Source: Bacteroidota bacterium (lineage in GTDB: Bacteria > Bacteroidota > Bacteroidia > Chitinophagales > Saprospiraceae). From it: 56,314 bases of DNA. The notes under the pieces are model-generated. The model was given only the letters and a program-made list of their open reading frames with translations, was not told the origin of the DNA and made no database searches. The position numbers were made by a program, and so were the translations under genes. Each line of letters opens with the position of its first letter. The stretch's first letter is position 1. The DNA is taken from NCBI GenBank assembly GCA_029781095.1, contig JAKOXM010000311.1, positions 1 through 56,314 on the forward strand. Direction: 5' to 3'. Positions 38,895 to 48,162 of this stretch are shown here, one piece after another.

Positions 38895-39380
38895 ATGAAG
38901 ACGCCGACATCCATCCCGGTTTTTCCGGTTATAGCCATTTCGTTTCTGCTCCTGATGACCGTCTGCTCATGCGGATACAGGATTGCGTTTGCTTCACCCT
39001 TGCAAAAAGAGCGGTCGGTGATCAAGGGCGGAGTCAATTTTTACAAGACCGGTTTTTCGGGTCGCCTTGACAGCGCCCGAACGGCGGGGCGGCCGGTTTT
39101 TATGGATTTTCACACCGAGTGGTGCGGCCCTTGCCGGGTGATGGACCGCGATGTTTTTCAGGACGGGCAGCTCGCATCCTGTTTTAACGAGACCTTCCTC
39201 AACCTGAAAATTGACGCTGAAAAAGGGGAAGGCGTGGTCCTCGCCAGGCAATTCGGCATCGACGCCTATCCAACCATGATATTCCTCGATGCAACCGGCG
39301 CAGAGCAAAAACGGATCGTGGGCCTCGTTACCGCTTCCAAATTGCGAAAAACCGCAATGAAGTTGAACAAGCCACATTAA
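38895..39380 (+). CDS. Exported thioredoxin-family protein
   Basis: 161 aa; FMDFHTEWCGPCRVMDRDVFQD, DAYPTMIFLDATG. Confidence 0.88.
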   Translation: MKTPTSIPVFPVIAISFLLLMTVCSCGYRIAFASPLQKERSVIKGGVNFYKTGFSGRLDSARTAGRPVFMDFHTEWCGPCRVMDRDVFQDGQLASCFNETFLNLKIDAEKGEGVVLARQFGIDAYPTMIFLDATGAEQKRIVGLVTASKLRKTAMKLNKPH

Positions 39381-39408
39381 ATTTTGACATCCTTCCTACC
39401 TTCGCCCC

Positions 39409-40005
39409 ATGTATGCATACCTGAAAGGTGAGATTACCTACCGAAGTCCGGCCTTTATCACACTGGAAGTCAATGGCATAGGCTTTCACGTGAATATCCC
39501 GCTGAGCACTTATACCGCAATAGAAGGGAAAGAACGCACCACGATCTACACACACCTGATCGTCAAGGAAGACTCCCACACGCTTTACGGGTTCGCCACG
39601 CAGACAGAACGCGCGATGTTTGTCCTGCTCATCGGCGTCACAGGTGTGGGGGCTACCACTGCCCAGCTGATCCTGTCCTCCATGACCGTCGATGAGGTCC
39701 GCGCGGCCGTGATCGGCGAGCAGGCGCACGTGCTGCAACGGGTAAAGGGTATCGGCGCCAAAACCGCCAAACAGATCATACTCGACCTGAAAAACAAGCT
39801 CGCGAAAGAAGCGCCCGACGCCGGCGCCATTCTGCTTCCTTCCATCGACAACACCGTTCGGGAAGAAGCGCTTTCTGCTCTTATCTCACTGGGATTCAAC
39901 CGGATAGCAGTTCAGAAAGCGCTCAATTCCGCGATGAAAGACAATCCGGCCCTCACAAGGGTGGAAGATCTGATCAAAATGGCGCTCAAAGCACTGGCAG
40001 TCTGA
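39409..40005 (+). CDS. ruvA: Holliday junction branch migration protein RuvA
   Basis: 198 aa; MYAYLKGEITYRSPAFITLEVNGIGFHVNIPLST, HhH VKGIGAKTAKQIILDLKNKL. Confidence 0.94.
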   Translation: MYAYLKGEITYRSPAFITLEVNGIGFHVNIPLSTYTAIEGKERTTIYTHLIVKEDSHTLYGFATQTERAMFVLLIGVTGVGATTAQLILSSMTVDEVRAAVIGEQAHVLQRVKGIGAKTAKQIILDLKNKLAKEAPDAGAILLPSIDNTVREEALSALISLGFNRIAVQKALNSAMKDNPALTRVEDLIKMALKALAV

Positions 40006-40139
40006 CATTGCTGCGATTGACCGGATTGTATCCATTGGCGTAATAGAAGCCCATTCAGGCAACCCTTTTTCACCCGAAGGCGTCAACATGCAGTTTCGAT
40101 AATCAACCAACGAACAAATCCATACCTGCTTTTTTGAAA

Positions 40140-43100
40140 ATGACGAAGAAGAACACCCTTCTTGCGCTAACCGGCCTGTTTTCACTCGCTTCGCTGTATG
40201 CTTTTACCAATTCCGGAAGCGTGCGCGATAACGTTTTGACGATATTTTTTCCCGATAAAAAGCCGGCGATAGCCATCGAACATCCGCAAGCTGCCGGCAA
40301 TGAAATCCCGGCATTGCCAGTTGCCGCGCCTGCCTCCCTGCTCGCTCCGCCGGATACGACTCCGCCGTTGAAAGATCGTTACGAAGATTTTATCAATGGC
40401 AAATCCAATCAGATCGACCTGCAGGACCCGAAGGTGATCGACAAGGAGGTGGAATACGACCCCACAACAAATATGTATATCATCACCGAAAAGATCGGCG
40501 ATGAATTTTACCGTGCTCCCACGTACATGACTTTCGAGGAGTATGTGGCCTGGCGCGACCGCAAACAACAGCAGGAATACTTCGACCGTCTGCAGGGAGT
40601 TACCTTGTCGGGCGACAGGAATGCCAGCGGCATAGAGGACCCCATTGCCAAATTCAACGTAAAAACGTCCCTCATCGACCGCCTTTTTGGCGGCACCACC
40701 GTGGATATCCGGCCACAGGGCAATATCAACCTCACATTCGGTTTCCGGTACCAGAAAATACAAAACCCGATCCTGACACTTCGCCAGCAGCGCACCGGCA
40801 ACTTTGATTTCGATATGGATATCAATATGAGCGCGGCGGGCAAAATCGGTGAAAAACTCAACCTCAATTTCAACTACAATACCCAGGCGACTTTCGACTT
40901 CGATAACCAGATGAAGTTGCACTATGACACGAAAGGTTTTTCGGAGGACGAGATCATCCAGAACATCGAGGCGGGCAACGTGTCCATGCCTTTGCGCTCC
41001 AACCTGATCAAAGGCGCCCAAAACCTTTTCGGCGTCAAAACGGAAATGAAATTCGGCCACCTGCGCACTACTTTTCTGGCAGCGCAACAGCGTTCGAAGC
41101 AGCAGAGCCTTACCGTACAGGGCGGCTCCCAGGTGCAAACCTTCGAACGGCCGATCGACGAATACGACGAAAACCGCCACTTTTTCCTGAGCCAGTGGAA
41201 CCGGAACGAATTCGAACCCTCGCTGAAATGCCTGCCGGTGCCGCTGTCGCAATTTACCGTCACCCGGATGGAAGTCTGGATCACCAACGACCGTCTTGCA
41301 ACGGAAAACGTACGCGACGTAGTGGCCATGATGGACCTCGGCGAACCGAAACCTTACCTGAACGGTCCGACCGTGGATGACCCCAACCAGCCCGACTATA
41401 CGCTTCCTTTTCCGCCCGCAGTGGACAACAAGGGTAACGGACTGCCCGACAATATCAACAACAAGCTGTATCCGGATATCCTTTCCGAACTGACTGCCGA
41501 TTCGGCATTCCGTTTTTCCGACCGCGTGGTAAGCAAACTCACCAACCAGTACGGGCTAAAGCAAATCCGCGACTTCGAAAAGGTGCGGGCGCGTCTGTTG
41601 TCGTCTTCTGAATACACCTACAACGAGCAACTCGGCTTTATCAGCATCAACCTCAACGTCCAGCCCGACCAGGTGGTGGGTGTGGCGGTGGAATACACGT
41701 ACAACGGCTTGCCGCACAAGATCGGCGAGTTCACCAGCGACGTGCCCAACGGCGACTCTTTGAACCAGAACGTGCTGTTTCTCAAGATGTTGAAGAGCAC
41801 GACGGCCAATATCAGGTACCCTATTTGGGACCTGATGATGAAAAACATCTATGCCGTCGGTTCCGCCAACGTGGATCCGACGGAATTTCGCTTCGACGTG
41901 TTTTACGAAGACCCGGGCAAGGGCCAGAAACGTTTTCTCAACGGCGCCGACATTCCGGACGTCCTTCGGGCCAAACCGCTGCTCCAGGTGTTCAACCTCG
42001 ACAACCTCAACCTGCAGGGCGACCCCGGGGCTGATGGTATTTTCGACTTTGTGCCGGGGCTTACCATCAACCTGCGGACGGGACGCATCATGTTCCCCGT
42101 GCTGGAGCCATTCGGCTCTTTCCTCGACAAGAAAATGGAGGATGCGGGGATGGATAGTGTCAGTCGATCGAAATATATATATCCGCAATTATACGACTCC
42201 ACCCTGTTCCGAGCGCGGGAGTTCCAGCAACTCAACCGCTTCACCCTCAAGGGTTCCTATAAATCGAGTACCTCCTCCGAAATTTCGCTCGGCACCTTCA
42301 ACCTGCCCCAGGGCTCCGTGCGCGTAAGTGCGGGCGGGCGACAGTTGATAGAAGGGCAGGATTACCAGGTGGATTACAACATCGGCAAGGTGAAGATACT
42401 CAACGACGCTATCCTGCAATCGGGGCAGAATGTAAACGTGAGTTTCGAGGACAATACTCTTTTTGGATTTCAGAGCCGAACCATGCTCGGCGCGCGATTC
42501 GATTATGAAGTGAGCAAGGACATGAACATCGGCGCGACGTTTATGAACCTGTTTGAACGACCGCTGACGCAAAAGATCAACTTCGGCGACGACCCGATCA
42601 ACAACAAGGTGTACGGCCTGGATTTCAATATTTCCAAAGACGCTCCATGGCTTACCAAACTGGTCGACAAACTGCCGCTTATTTCCACGAAAGAGCCTTC
42701 CAGCATTACTGCGCAGGCTGAAATTGCCGCGCTGCGCCCCGGCCACAACCGCGCCATCAACCAGGGTACGGATTCCGGCGGCACGGCTTATATCGACGAT
42801 TTCGAAGGCAGCACCGCCAACCTGCCCCTGGCCAATCCGTCCAACTCGTGGGTCATTGCTTCCACGCCCCAGGGCGATCACGGCAACGAAGTCCTGTTCC
42901 CGGAATCCAGCCCCTCGCTGGACAGCGCCAACCTGCTCGCCCGCAACGCCAACCGCGCGGGCATGAGCTGGTATATCGCCGACCCCAGCGCCCGCGACGG
43001 GATTGACGCAGCCAACCCTTATACACGCCTGATCCAGTTTCAGGATATTTTCCCCAACCGCCAGCTGACGCCGCTCGAACAGTCCAACCTGCGTTCGTTC

Positions 43101-46100
43101 GACGTAACGATTTTCCCCCGCGAACGCGGCCCTTACAACTTTGAATTGCCCGGCGGTTATGGAGGCGGTCTGCTGACAAAAGGTCTTACCACCGACGGCA
43201 AGCTGAACCTGCCGGAAACACGCTGGGCGGGTATCATGCGCGGGCTCAATACCAACGACTTTGAAGCCGCCAATATCGAGTTTGTGGAATTCTGGGTGCT
43301 TAACCCGTATATGGACAAAGCGGACGATCCCGGTAATGTGTCCAAAGCGGGTACGATGTACATCGATCTAGGCACACTTTCGGAGGATATCATGCGCGAT
43401 TCCCGGCAGTTTTTTGAAAATGCCATACCAACGGGACAAGGTACCGGTACGACCGCATCTACGCCATGGGGTCGCGTCCCGGTATTGCCGCCCGTCGTGA
43501 ATGCATTCGACAACGACCCCGCCAAGCGGGTGTTGCAGGATGTGGGTCTCGACGGCCTCGACGATGCGGGTGAAACGCAGTTTTTCAAGGACTGGGTAAA
43601 CAGTATTCAAAACTCTACCCTCTCCAACAATGCCAAACAAGAGCTGCTTGCCGACCCCTCGAACGACAACTTCGTCTACTTCCGCGATCCGTCGTACGAT
43701 GCCACCCAGCCCGGTCTGCTGAAGCGCTACCGGCGCTTCAACAACCAGCAGGGCAACTCGCCGGTGAACAACACCTCCAACCTCAACCCTTCCGCAACGA
43801 ACCTGCCCGACGCCGAAGACCTCAACCGCGACAACTCGCTGAACGAAAGCGAGGCCTACTTCCGTTATCCGATCAACATGCCCAAAACCGTCGAAGACGG
43901 CCAGGAAGTGCTCGATCTCGAAAGTCCGCTCATCAAGGACCTTGTGACCGACACGGTCGTTTTCCGCAAAGACGGGGTTGGTCCGAAATACATTTGGTAT
44001 CGCTTCAAGGTTCCCCTCGATCTCAAAGACCGCGTAATCGTAAACGGAATCCAGGATTTCCGCTCGATACGATTTATGCGCATGTTCTGGAAAGGTTTCA
44101 CCGAACAGACGACCTTCCGCTTTGCCACCCTCGAACTGGGCCGCAACCAGTGGCGTCGTTTTACGCAGAACACCCTGTCCTGCAAGGCCTATGATTCTCC
44201 CTGGAATGCCGTCGCTTTCGATGTGAACGCAGTAAGTATCGAAGAAAATGCCGCGCGCACGCCGTTCAATTACACCATACCCTACGGCATTTCACGCGAA
44301 CAGTCCGTTGGCGCATTCCCCGATGTACTGCAAAATGAGCAGTCGCTTTCCATGAGTATCTGCGATTTGCAATACTGCGATGCCCGCGCCATTTTCAAAA
44401 GCCTGAATATGGACCTGAGGCAATTCAAACGCCTGAAAATGTTCGTGCATGCCGAAGGCAAAGACTACGACGGCAGCGGTTTGCTTGATTCTACCGATTT
44501 AACGGTGTTCATACGCCTCGGCTCCGATTATGTGCGCAACTATTACGAATACGAGCTGCCGCTCATGCCTTCCAAAGTTGACAACCTCAACGGGAATCCC
44601 GACAGCCGTACCTACAAGGAAGAGGTATGGAGACCGGAAAACAATTTCGATTTCCCGCTTGAATTGCTGACGGATGTAAAAAAACAACGAAACGCACAGG
44701 CGAACTGGCCGCTCGACATGCCGTTCGAAATAACGGACCCCAACAACCCCCGCGCGAGGGTAAAAGTGGTGGGCAACCCCAATCTGGGGTATGTAAAAGG
44801 CGCCATGGTCGGGGTGCGAAACGTGGATGACTCCAATAACCAATCGAACAAACACTGCGCGGAGGTGTGGATCAACGAATTGAGACTCAACGGCTTCAAC
44901 GAGCAGGCAGGCTACGCCGGACAGGCGCGTGTCGATCTGAAACTAGCCGATTTAGGCAACGTCTCGGTGGCCGGCACGTACAGTAGTATCGGCTGGGGCG
45001 GCATCGAACAGAAACTCATTCAGCGCCAGCGTGAAGAGGTGATTCAATACGACCTGTCTACAAACCTCGAACTCGGCAAGTTGTTGCCGGAAAAAACGGG
45101 TATCAAAGTGCCTTTCTACGCGCAATATTCCAATACGACGCGCAATCCCGAATACGACCCCTACGATCTCGACATCAAATTGAAAGACAAGATCCGCGAG
45201 GAAACCGACCCGGTGAAACGCGACGAGATCAAGAAAATGGCGCAGGATGTATCGATCGTACGCGGCTTCAACTTTACCAATGTGCGGAAGGAGCGCAAGG
45301 GCAATAGCAAACCCTGGCCCTGGAGTATCGAGAATTTCAGCCTGACCTATGCGTTCAACCAGTTAAAAAAACGCAACCCGTTCATTATCAATGATCAGCA
45401 AAACCAGTATAAAGGTGCGCTCGACTATCAATACGCAACCGGCCTGAAGCCCATCGAGCCGTTCAAAAACCTGATCAAAAATGACAAGTACCTCAAATTC
45501 ATCAAGGAATTCAATTTCAACCCCATTCCCAATACCTACGGGTTCAATACCAACATGGAGCGCCTCGTAGGCGTTACCACCTGGCGTTTTGTGGATTCCG
45601 ACGACCCTTCGCGCGATACCTACTACAACCGCCGCTTCACATGGGATCGAAATTATGACCTGGGCTGGGATATTTCACGGTCGCTGCGCTTCAACTACGA
45701 TGCCACGGCGCGCAGCATCATTGACGAACCCTATCAATACAAACCCGATGGCACGGCTTATTCCAAACAGGAACGCCGCGACTCCATCTGGTCGAATATC
45801 AAAAACCTCGGTCGCCCGAAGAACTATATGCACAACGCCAGCCTCAACTGGACGGTGCCGCTCAAATTGATCCCGTATATGGATTGGATAACTGTAAAAG
45901 CCACATATACAGCGGGTTATAACTGGACGGCGCAATCGCTCAAGTTGCAATACCTCGATGCCGGCGCTTTTGCAGATAACGTAAATGCCCGAAGCCTTGG
46001 CAACGTCATCCAGAACAACAACGTGCGGCAGATCAACGGCGACCTGGATTTCACCAAACTGTACGACAAGAGCAAATACCTGTCGAAAATCAACAAACCG

Positions 46101-47840
46101 GCCAAACCGGGCGGCAAGGGTAAGAACCGCAAGAAAGACGATAACAGCGGAGACAACGGTGATAACACCGCGCCGGGCGACGACAAAAACCCGCCAGGCG
46201 GCGGCCCCGGCGGAAGAGATGGAAAAAATGCCGACAGACCCGGCAAAGATCAGCCGGCCGGCCGTAATGCTGCCGGAGGTAACGACAAAGCCGGAAATGC
46301 AGCCGGCGGCGCCGATGACAAGACCGGTAAAGACAAAGCCGGCAAGGATAAAAAGGACAAACAAAAGAATAAGGACCGTGAGCCCTCGCTCGCAGAAAGG
46401 ATCGCTTTGCGTCCGCTCATGCTCATCCGCAGGGCACGGGTCACCTACAGCGAGAATTACAGTACCGTGGTGCCCGGTTTCACCCCCGAGCCTAAACTCA
46501 TGGGCCTGAGCGAAGGATTTACAGCGCCGGGCTGGGCATTCGTGGCAGGCGTACAGCCCGCCAGCAGCTGGCTCGACGAAGCCGCCGCCAAAGGCTGGAT
46601 CACCTATCGCCAGGAACTGAACCAGCAGGTGATGCGCAACTACACCCAAAATTTCGATGCCGGTATTACGATCGAACCTTTCCGCGACTTCCGTGTGGAG
46701 GTGACGGCCAACCGCCAGTATACGCGCAACAGCACCGAACTGTTCAAAGACCAGAATCCTTTGCTCGACCCGGCCGAAACACAGTTTGAGCACCGCGCCC
46801 AGCGCGATATCGGTAGCTTCAGCGTGTCTTATTTGTCGATTAAAACATTATTCAACAGCGATATCAACGGCATTTTTGCCCGATACCAGAGCTACCGTCC
46901 TATTATCTCGGATCGCCTCGGCATCGATATCGGCGATACCAGTCCGCACGACAAGGACCCGGGCTACACCAAGGGATTCGGTCGTATCCAGCAACAGGTG
47001 CTGATCCCGGCCTTCGTCGCCGCCTACACCCAGTCGGACCCCAACAACGTAAACCTTGACCTCTTCAAAACGAGGCCGGCGCCCAACTGGAAACTCAACT
47101 ACAACGGTCTTTCCAAGGTCGGCAACCTGGGTAAAGTATTCTCCAGCATACAAATATCGCACGGGTACAAAAGCACACTGACCGTGAATTCGTACAACAC
47201 CGATATTTTTTATGATCAACAGAATCCGACGGTTATCGATCAGTTGAACGCTAACTATATTGCCCGTTTCGAAATACCGCAAGTGGTGATCAACGAGCAA
47301 CTCGCGCCGCTGTTCGGCATGGATGTGAAGTTGAAAAACGATATGACCTTCAAGTTCGATTTCAAGAAAAGCCGCACGCTGGCCATGTCGTTCATCGACT
47401 ACCAACTCGCAGAAACCCGTTCTTCGGGCTACTCCGCCGGTTTCGGTTACCGCTTGAAAAACGTCAATATCGGCTTCCTGACGGGCAAAAAGTCCAAAAA
47501 GTCGAAAAGCAGGTCGAAGAAAAACCCCGCGCCAGGCGCCAAACCGCCCACCCCGGGCAGCAGCGGCACCGGTCAGCAGGCCAACGACATGAATTTCAAA
47601 TTTGACTTTGAAGTCCGCGACGACATTACCGTTAACCACCGCCTCGATCAACTGGAAGAAGCCGTGCCCACGCGCGGTGCGCGCACGATCAGCATCAACC
47701 CGTCGGTAGAATACGCATTGAACAAACGCCTGTCGCTGCGCCTGTTCACCGACTACCGGAAAACGGTGCCCAAAACTTCGCAGTCGTTCCCGATCACAAC
47801 GATCAACGCAGGGATCACGGTGCAGTTTAAGTTGAATTAA
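40140..47840 (+). CDS. sprA: T9SS outer membrane translocon / gliding motility protein SprA (Sov)
   Basis: ~2566 aa; very large OM protein with SprA-type N-terminus (PTYMTFEEYVAWRDRKQQQEYFD), TAYIDDFEGS, and C-terminal TINAGITVQFKLN; ATG at 40140 preferred over TTG at 40134. Confidence 0.92.
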   Translation: MTKKNTLLALTGLFSLASLYAFTNSGSVRDNVLTIFFPDKKPAIAIEHPQAAGNEIPALPVAAPASLLAPPDTTPPLKDRYEDFINGKSNQIDLQDPKVIDKEVEYDPTTNMYIITEKIGDEFYRAPTYMTFEEYVAWRDRKQQQEYFDRLQGVTLSGDRNASGIEDPIAKFNVKTSLIDRLFGGTTVDIRPQGNINLTFGFRYQKIQNPILTLRQQRTGNFDFDMDINMSAAGKIGEKLNLNFNYNTQATFDFDNQMKLHYDTKGFSEDEIIQNIEAGNVSMPLRSNLIKGAQNLFGVKTEMKFGHLRTTFLAAQQRSKQQSLTVQGGSQVQTFERPIDEYDENRHFFLSQWNRNEFEPSLKCLPVPLSQFTVTRMEVWITNDRLATENVRDVVAMMDLGEPKPYLNGPTVDDPNQPDYTLPFPPAVDNKGNGLPDNINNKLYPDILSELTADSAFRFSDRVVSKLTNQYGLKQIRDFEKVRARLLSSSEYTYNEQLGFISINLNVQPDQVVGVAVEYTYNGLPHKIGEFTSDVPNGDSLNQNVLFLKMLKSTTANIRYPIWDLMMKNIYAVGSANVDPTEFRFDVFYEDPGKGQKRFLNGADIPDVLRAKPLLQVFNLDNLNLQGDPGADGIFDFVPGLTINLRTGRIMFPVLEPFGSFLDKKMEDAGMDSVSRSKYIYPQLYDSTLFRAREFQQLNRFTLKGSYKSSTSSEISLGTFNLPQGSVRVSAGGRQLIEGQDYQVDYNIGKVKILNDAILQSGQNVNVSFEDNTLFGFQSRTMLGARFDYEVSKDMNIGATFMNLFERPLTQKINFGDDPINNKVYGLDFNISKDAPWLTKLVDKLPLISTKEPSSITAQAEIAALRPGHNRAINQGTDSGGTAYIDDFEGSTANLPLANPSNSWVIASTPQGDHGNEVLFPESSPSLDSANLLARNANRAGMSWYIADPSARDGIDAANPYTRLIQFQDIFPNRQLTPLEQSNLRSFDVTIFPRERGPYNFELPGGYGGGLLTKGLTTDGKLNLPETRWAGIMRGLNTNDFEAANIEFVEFWVLNPYMDKADDPGNVSKAGTMYIDLGTLSEDIMRDSRQFFENAIPTGQGTGTTASTPWGRVPVLPPVVNAFDNDPAKRVLQDVGLDGLDDAGETQFFKDWVNSIQNSTLSNNAKQELLADPSNDNFVYFRDPSYDATQPGLLKRYRRFNNQQGNSPVNNTSNLNPSATNLPDAEDLNRDNSLNESEAYFRYPINMPKTVEDGQEVLDLESPLIKDLVTDTVVFRKDGVGPKYIWYRFKVPLDLKDRVIVNGIQDFRSIRFMRMFWKGFTEQTTFRFATLELGRNQWRRFTQNTLSCKAYDSPWNAVAFDVNAVSIEENAARTPFNYTIPYGISREQSVGAFPDVLQNEQSLSMSICDLQYCDARAIFKSLNMDLRQFKRLKMFVHAEGKDYDGSGLLDSTDLTVFIRLGSDYVRNYYEYELPLMPSKVDNLNGNPDSRTYKEEVWRPENNFDFPLELLTDVKKQRNAQANWPLDMPFEITDPNNPRARVKVVGNPNLGYVKGAMVGVRNVDDSNNQSNKHCAEVWINELRLNGFNEQAGYAGQARVDLKLADLGNVSVAGTYSSIGWGGIEQKLIQRQREEVIQYDLSTNLELGKLLPEKTGIKVPFYAQYSNTTRNPEYDPYDLDIKLKDKIREETDPVKRDEIKKMAQDVSIVRGFNFTNVRKERKGNSKPWPWSIENFSLTYAFNQLKKRNPFIINDQQNQYKGALDYQYATGLKPIEPFKNLIKNDKYLKFIKEFNFNPIPNTYGFNTNMERLVGVTTWRFVDSDDPSRDTYYNRRFTWDRNYDLGWDISRSLRFNYDATARSIIDEPYQYKPDGTAYSKQERRDSIWSNIKNLGRPKNYMHNASLNWTVPLKLIPYMDWITVKATYTAGYNWTAQSLKLQYLDAGAFADNVNARSLGNVIQNNNVRQINGDLDFTKLYDKSKYLSKINKPAKPGGKGKNRKKDDNSGDNGDNTAPGDDKNPPGGGPGGRDGKNADRPGKDQPAGRNAAGGNDKAGNAAGGADDKTGKDKAGKDKKDKQKNKDREPSLAERIALRPLMLIRRARVTYSENYSTVVPGFTPEPKLMGLSEGFTAPGWAFVAGVQPASSWLDEAAAKGWITYRQELNQQVMRNYTQNFDAGITIEPFRDFRVEVTANRQYTRNSTELFKDQNPLLDPAETQFEHRAQRDIGSFSVSYLSIKTLFNSDINGIFARYQSYRPIISDRLGIDIGDTSPHDKDPGYTKGFGRIQQQVLIPAFVAAYTQSDPNNVNLDLFKTRPAPNWKLNYNGLSKVGNLGKVFSSIQISHGYKSTLTVNSYNTDIFYDQQNPTVIDQLNANYIARFEIPQVVINEQLAPLFGMDVKLKNDMTFKFDFKKSRTLAMSFIDYQLAETRSSGYSAGFGYRLKNVNIGFLTGKKSKKSKSRSKKNPAPGAKPPTPGSSGTGQQANDMNFKFDFEVRDDITVNHRLDQLEEAVPTRGARTISINPSVEYALNKRLSLRLFTDYRKTVPKTSQSFPITTINAGITVQFKLN

Positions 47841-48125
47841 CGGTAGCACGGCGTTTACGCCGTCGGGACAAAGGCCATTTATGGCCATAAAAAGCGTTTA
47901 CGCTATCGAAAACACATGAGTTATCATCGGTTTTTCCCGCAGATTTGCGCAGAAAAAACACGCAGGTATGCGCGACGAGCACTAAATCTGCGGAAATCTG
48001 CGCAATTTTTCTGCGCAAATCTGCGGGAAACCCCTTTGAAGAATCATGTCCAGCAGGAGCTCGTGCGCGACGAAGGTTCGGCCATAAATGGCCTTCGTCC
48101 CGACGGCATGAATGCCGTGCTACCG
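47841..48125. repeat. Nested inverted-repeat element between sprA and uvrC
   Basis: Outer ~46-bp IR CGGTAGCACGGCGTTTACGCCGTCGGGACAAAGGCCATTTATGGCC / right copy 48080-48125; perfect 25-bp inner IR TTTCCCGCAGATTTGCGCAGAAAAA (47933-47957) / 48006-48030. Confidence 0.9.
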
Positions 48126-48162
48126 ATTGCCAACTGCCAACTTCTCCTTATTTTTGTCCCCG

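Noticed and set aside
45675-46793. 372-aa minus-strand ORF antisense to sprA
   Set aside because: Lies opposite sprA including its low-complexity insert; hydrophobic composition is a by-product of codon bias.
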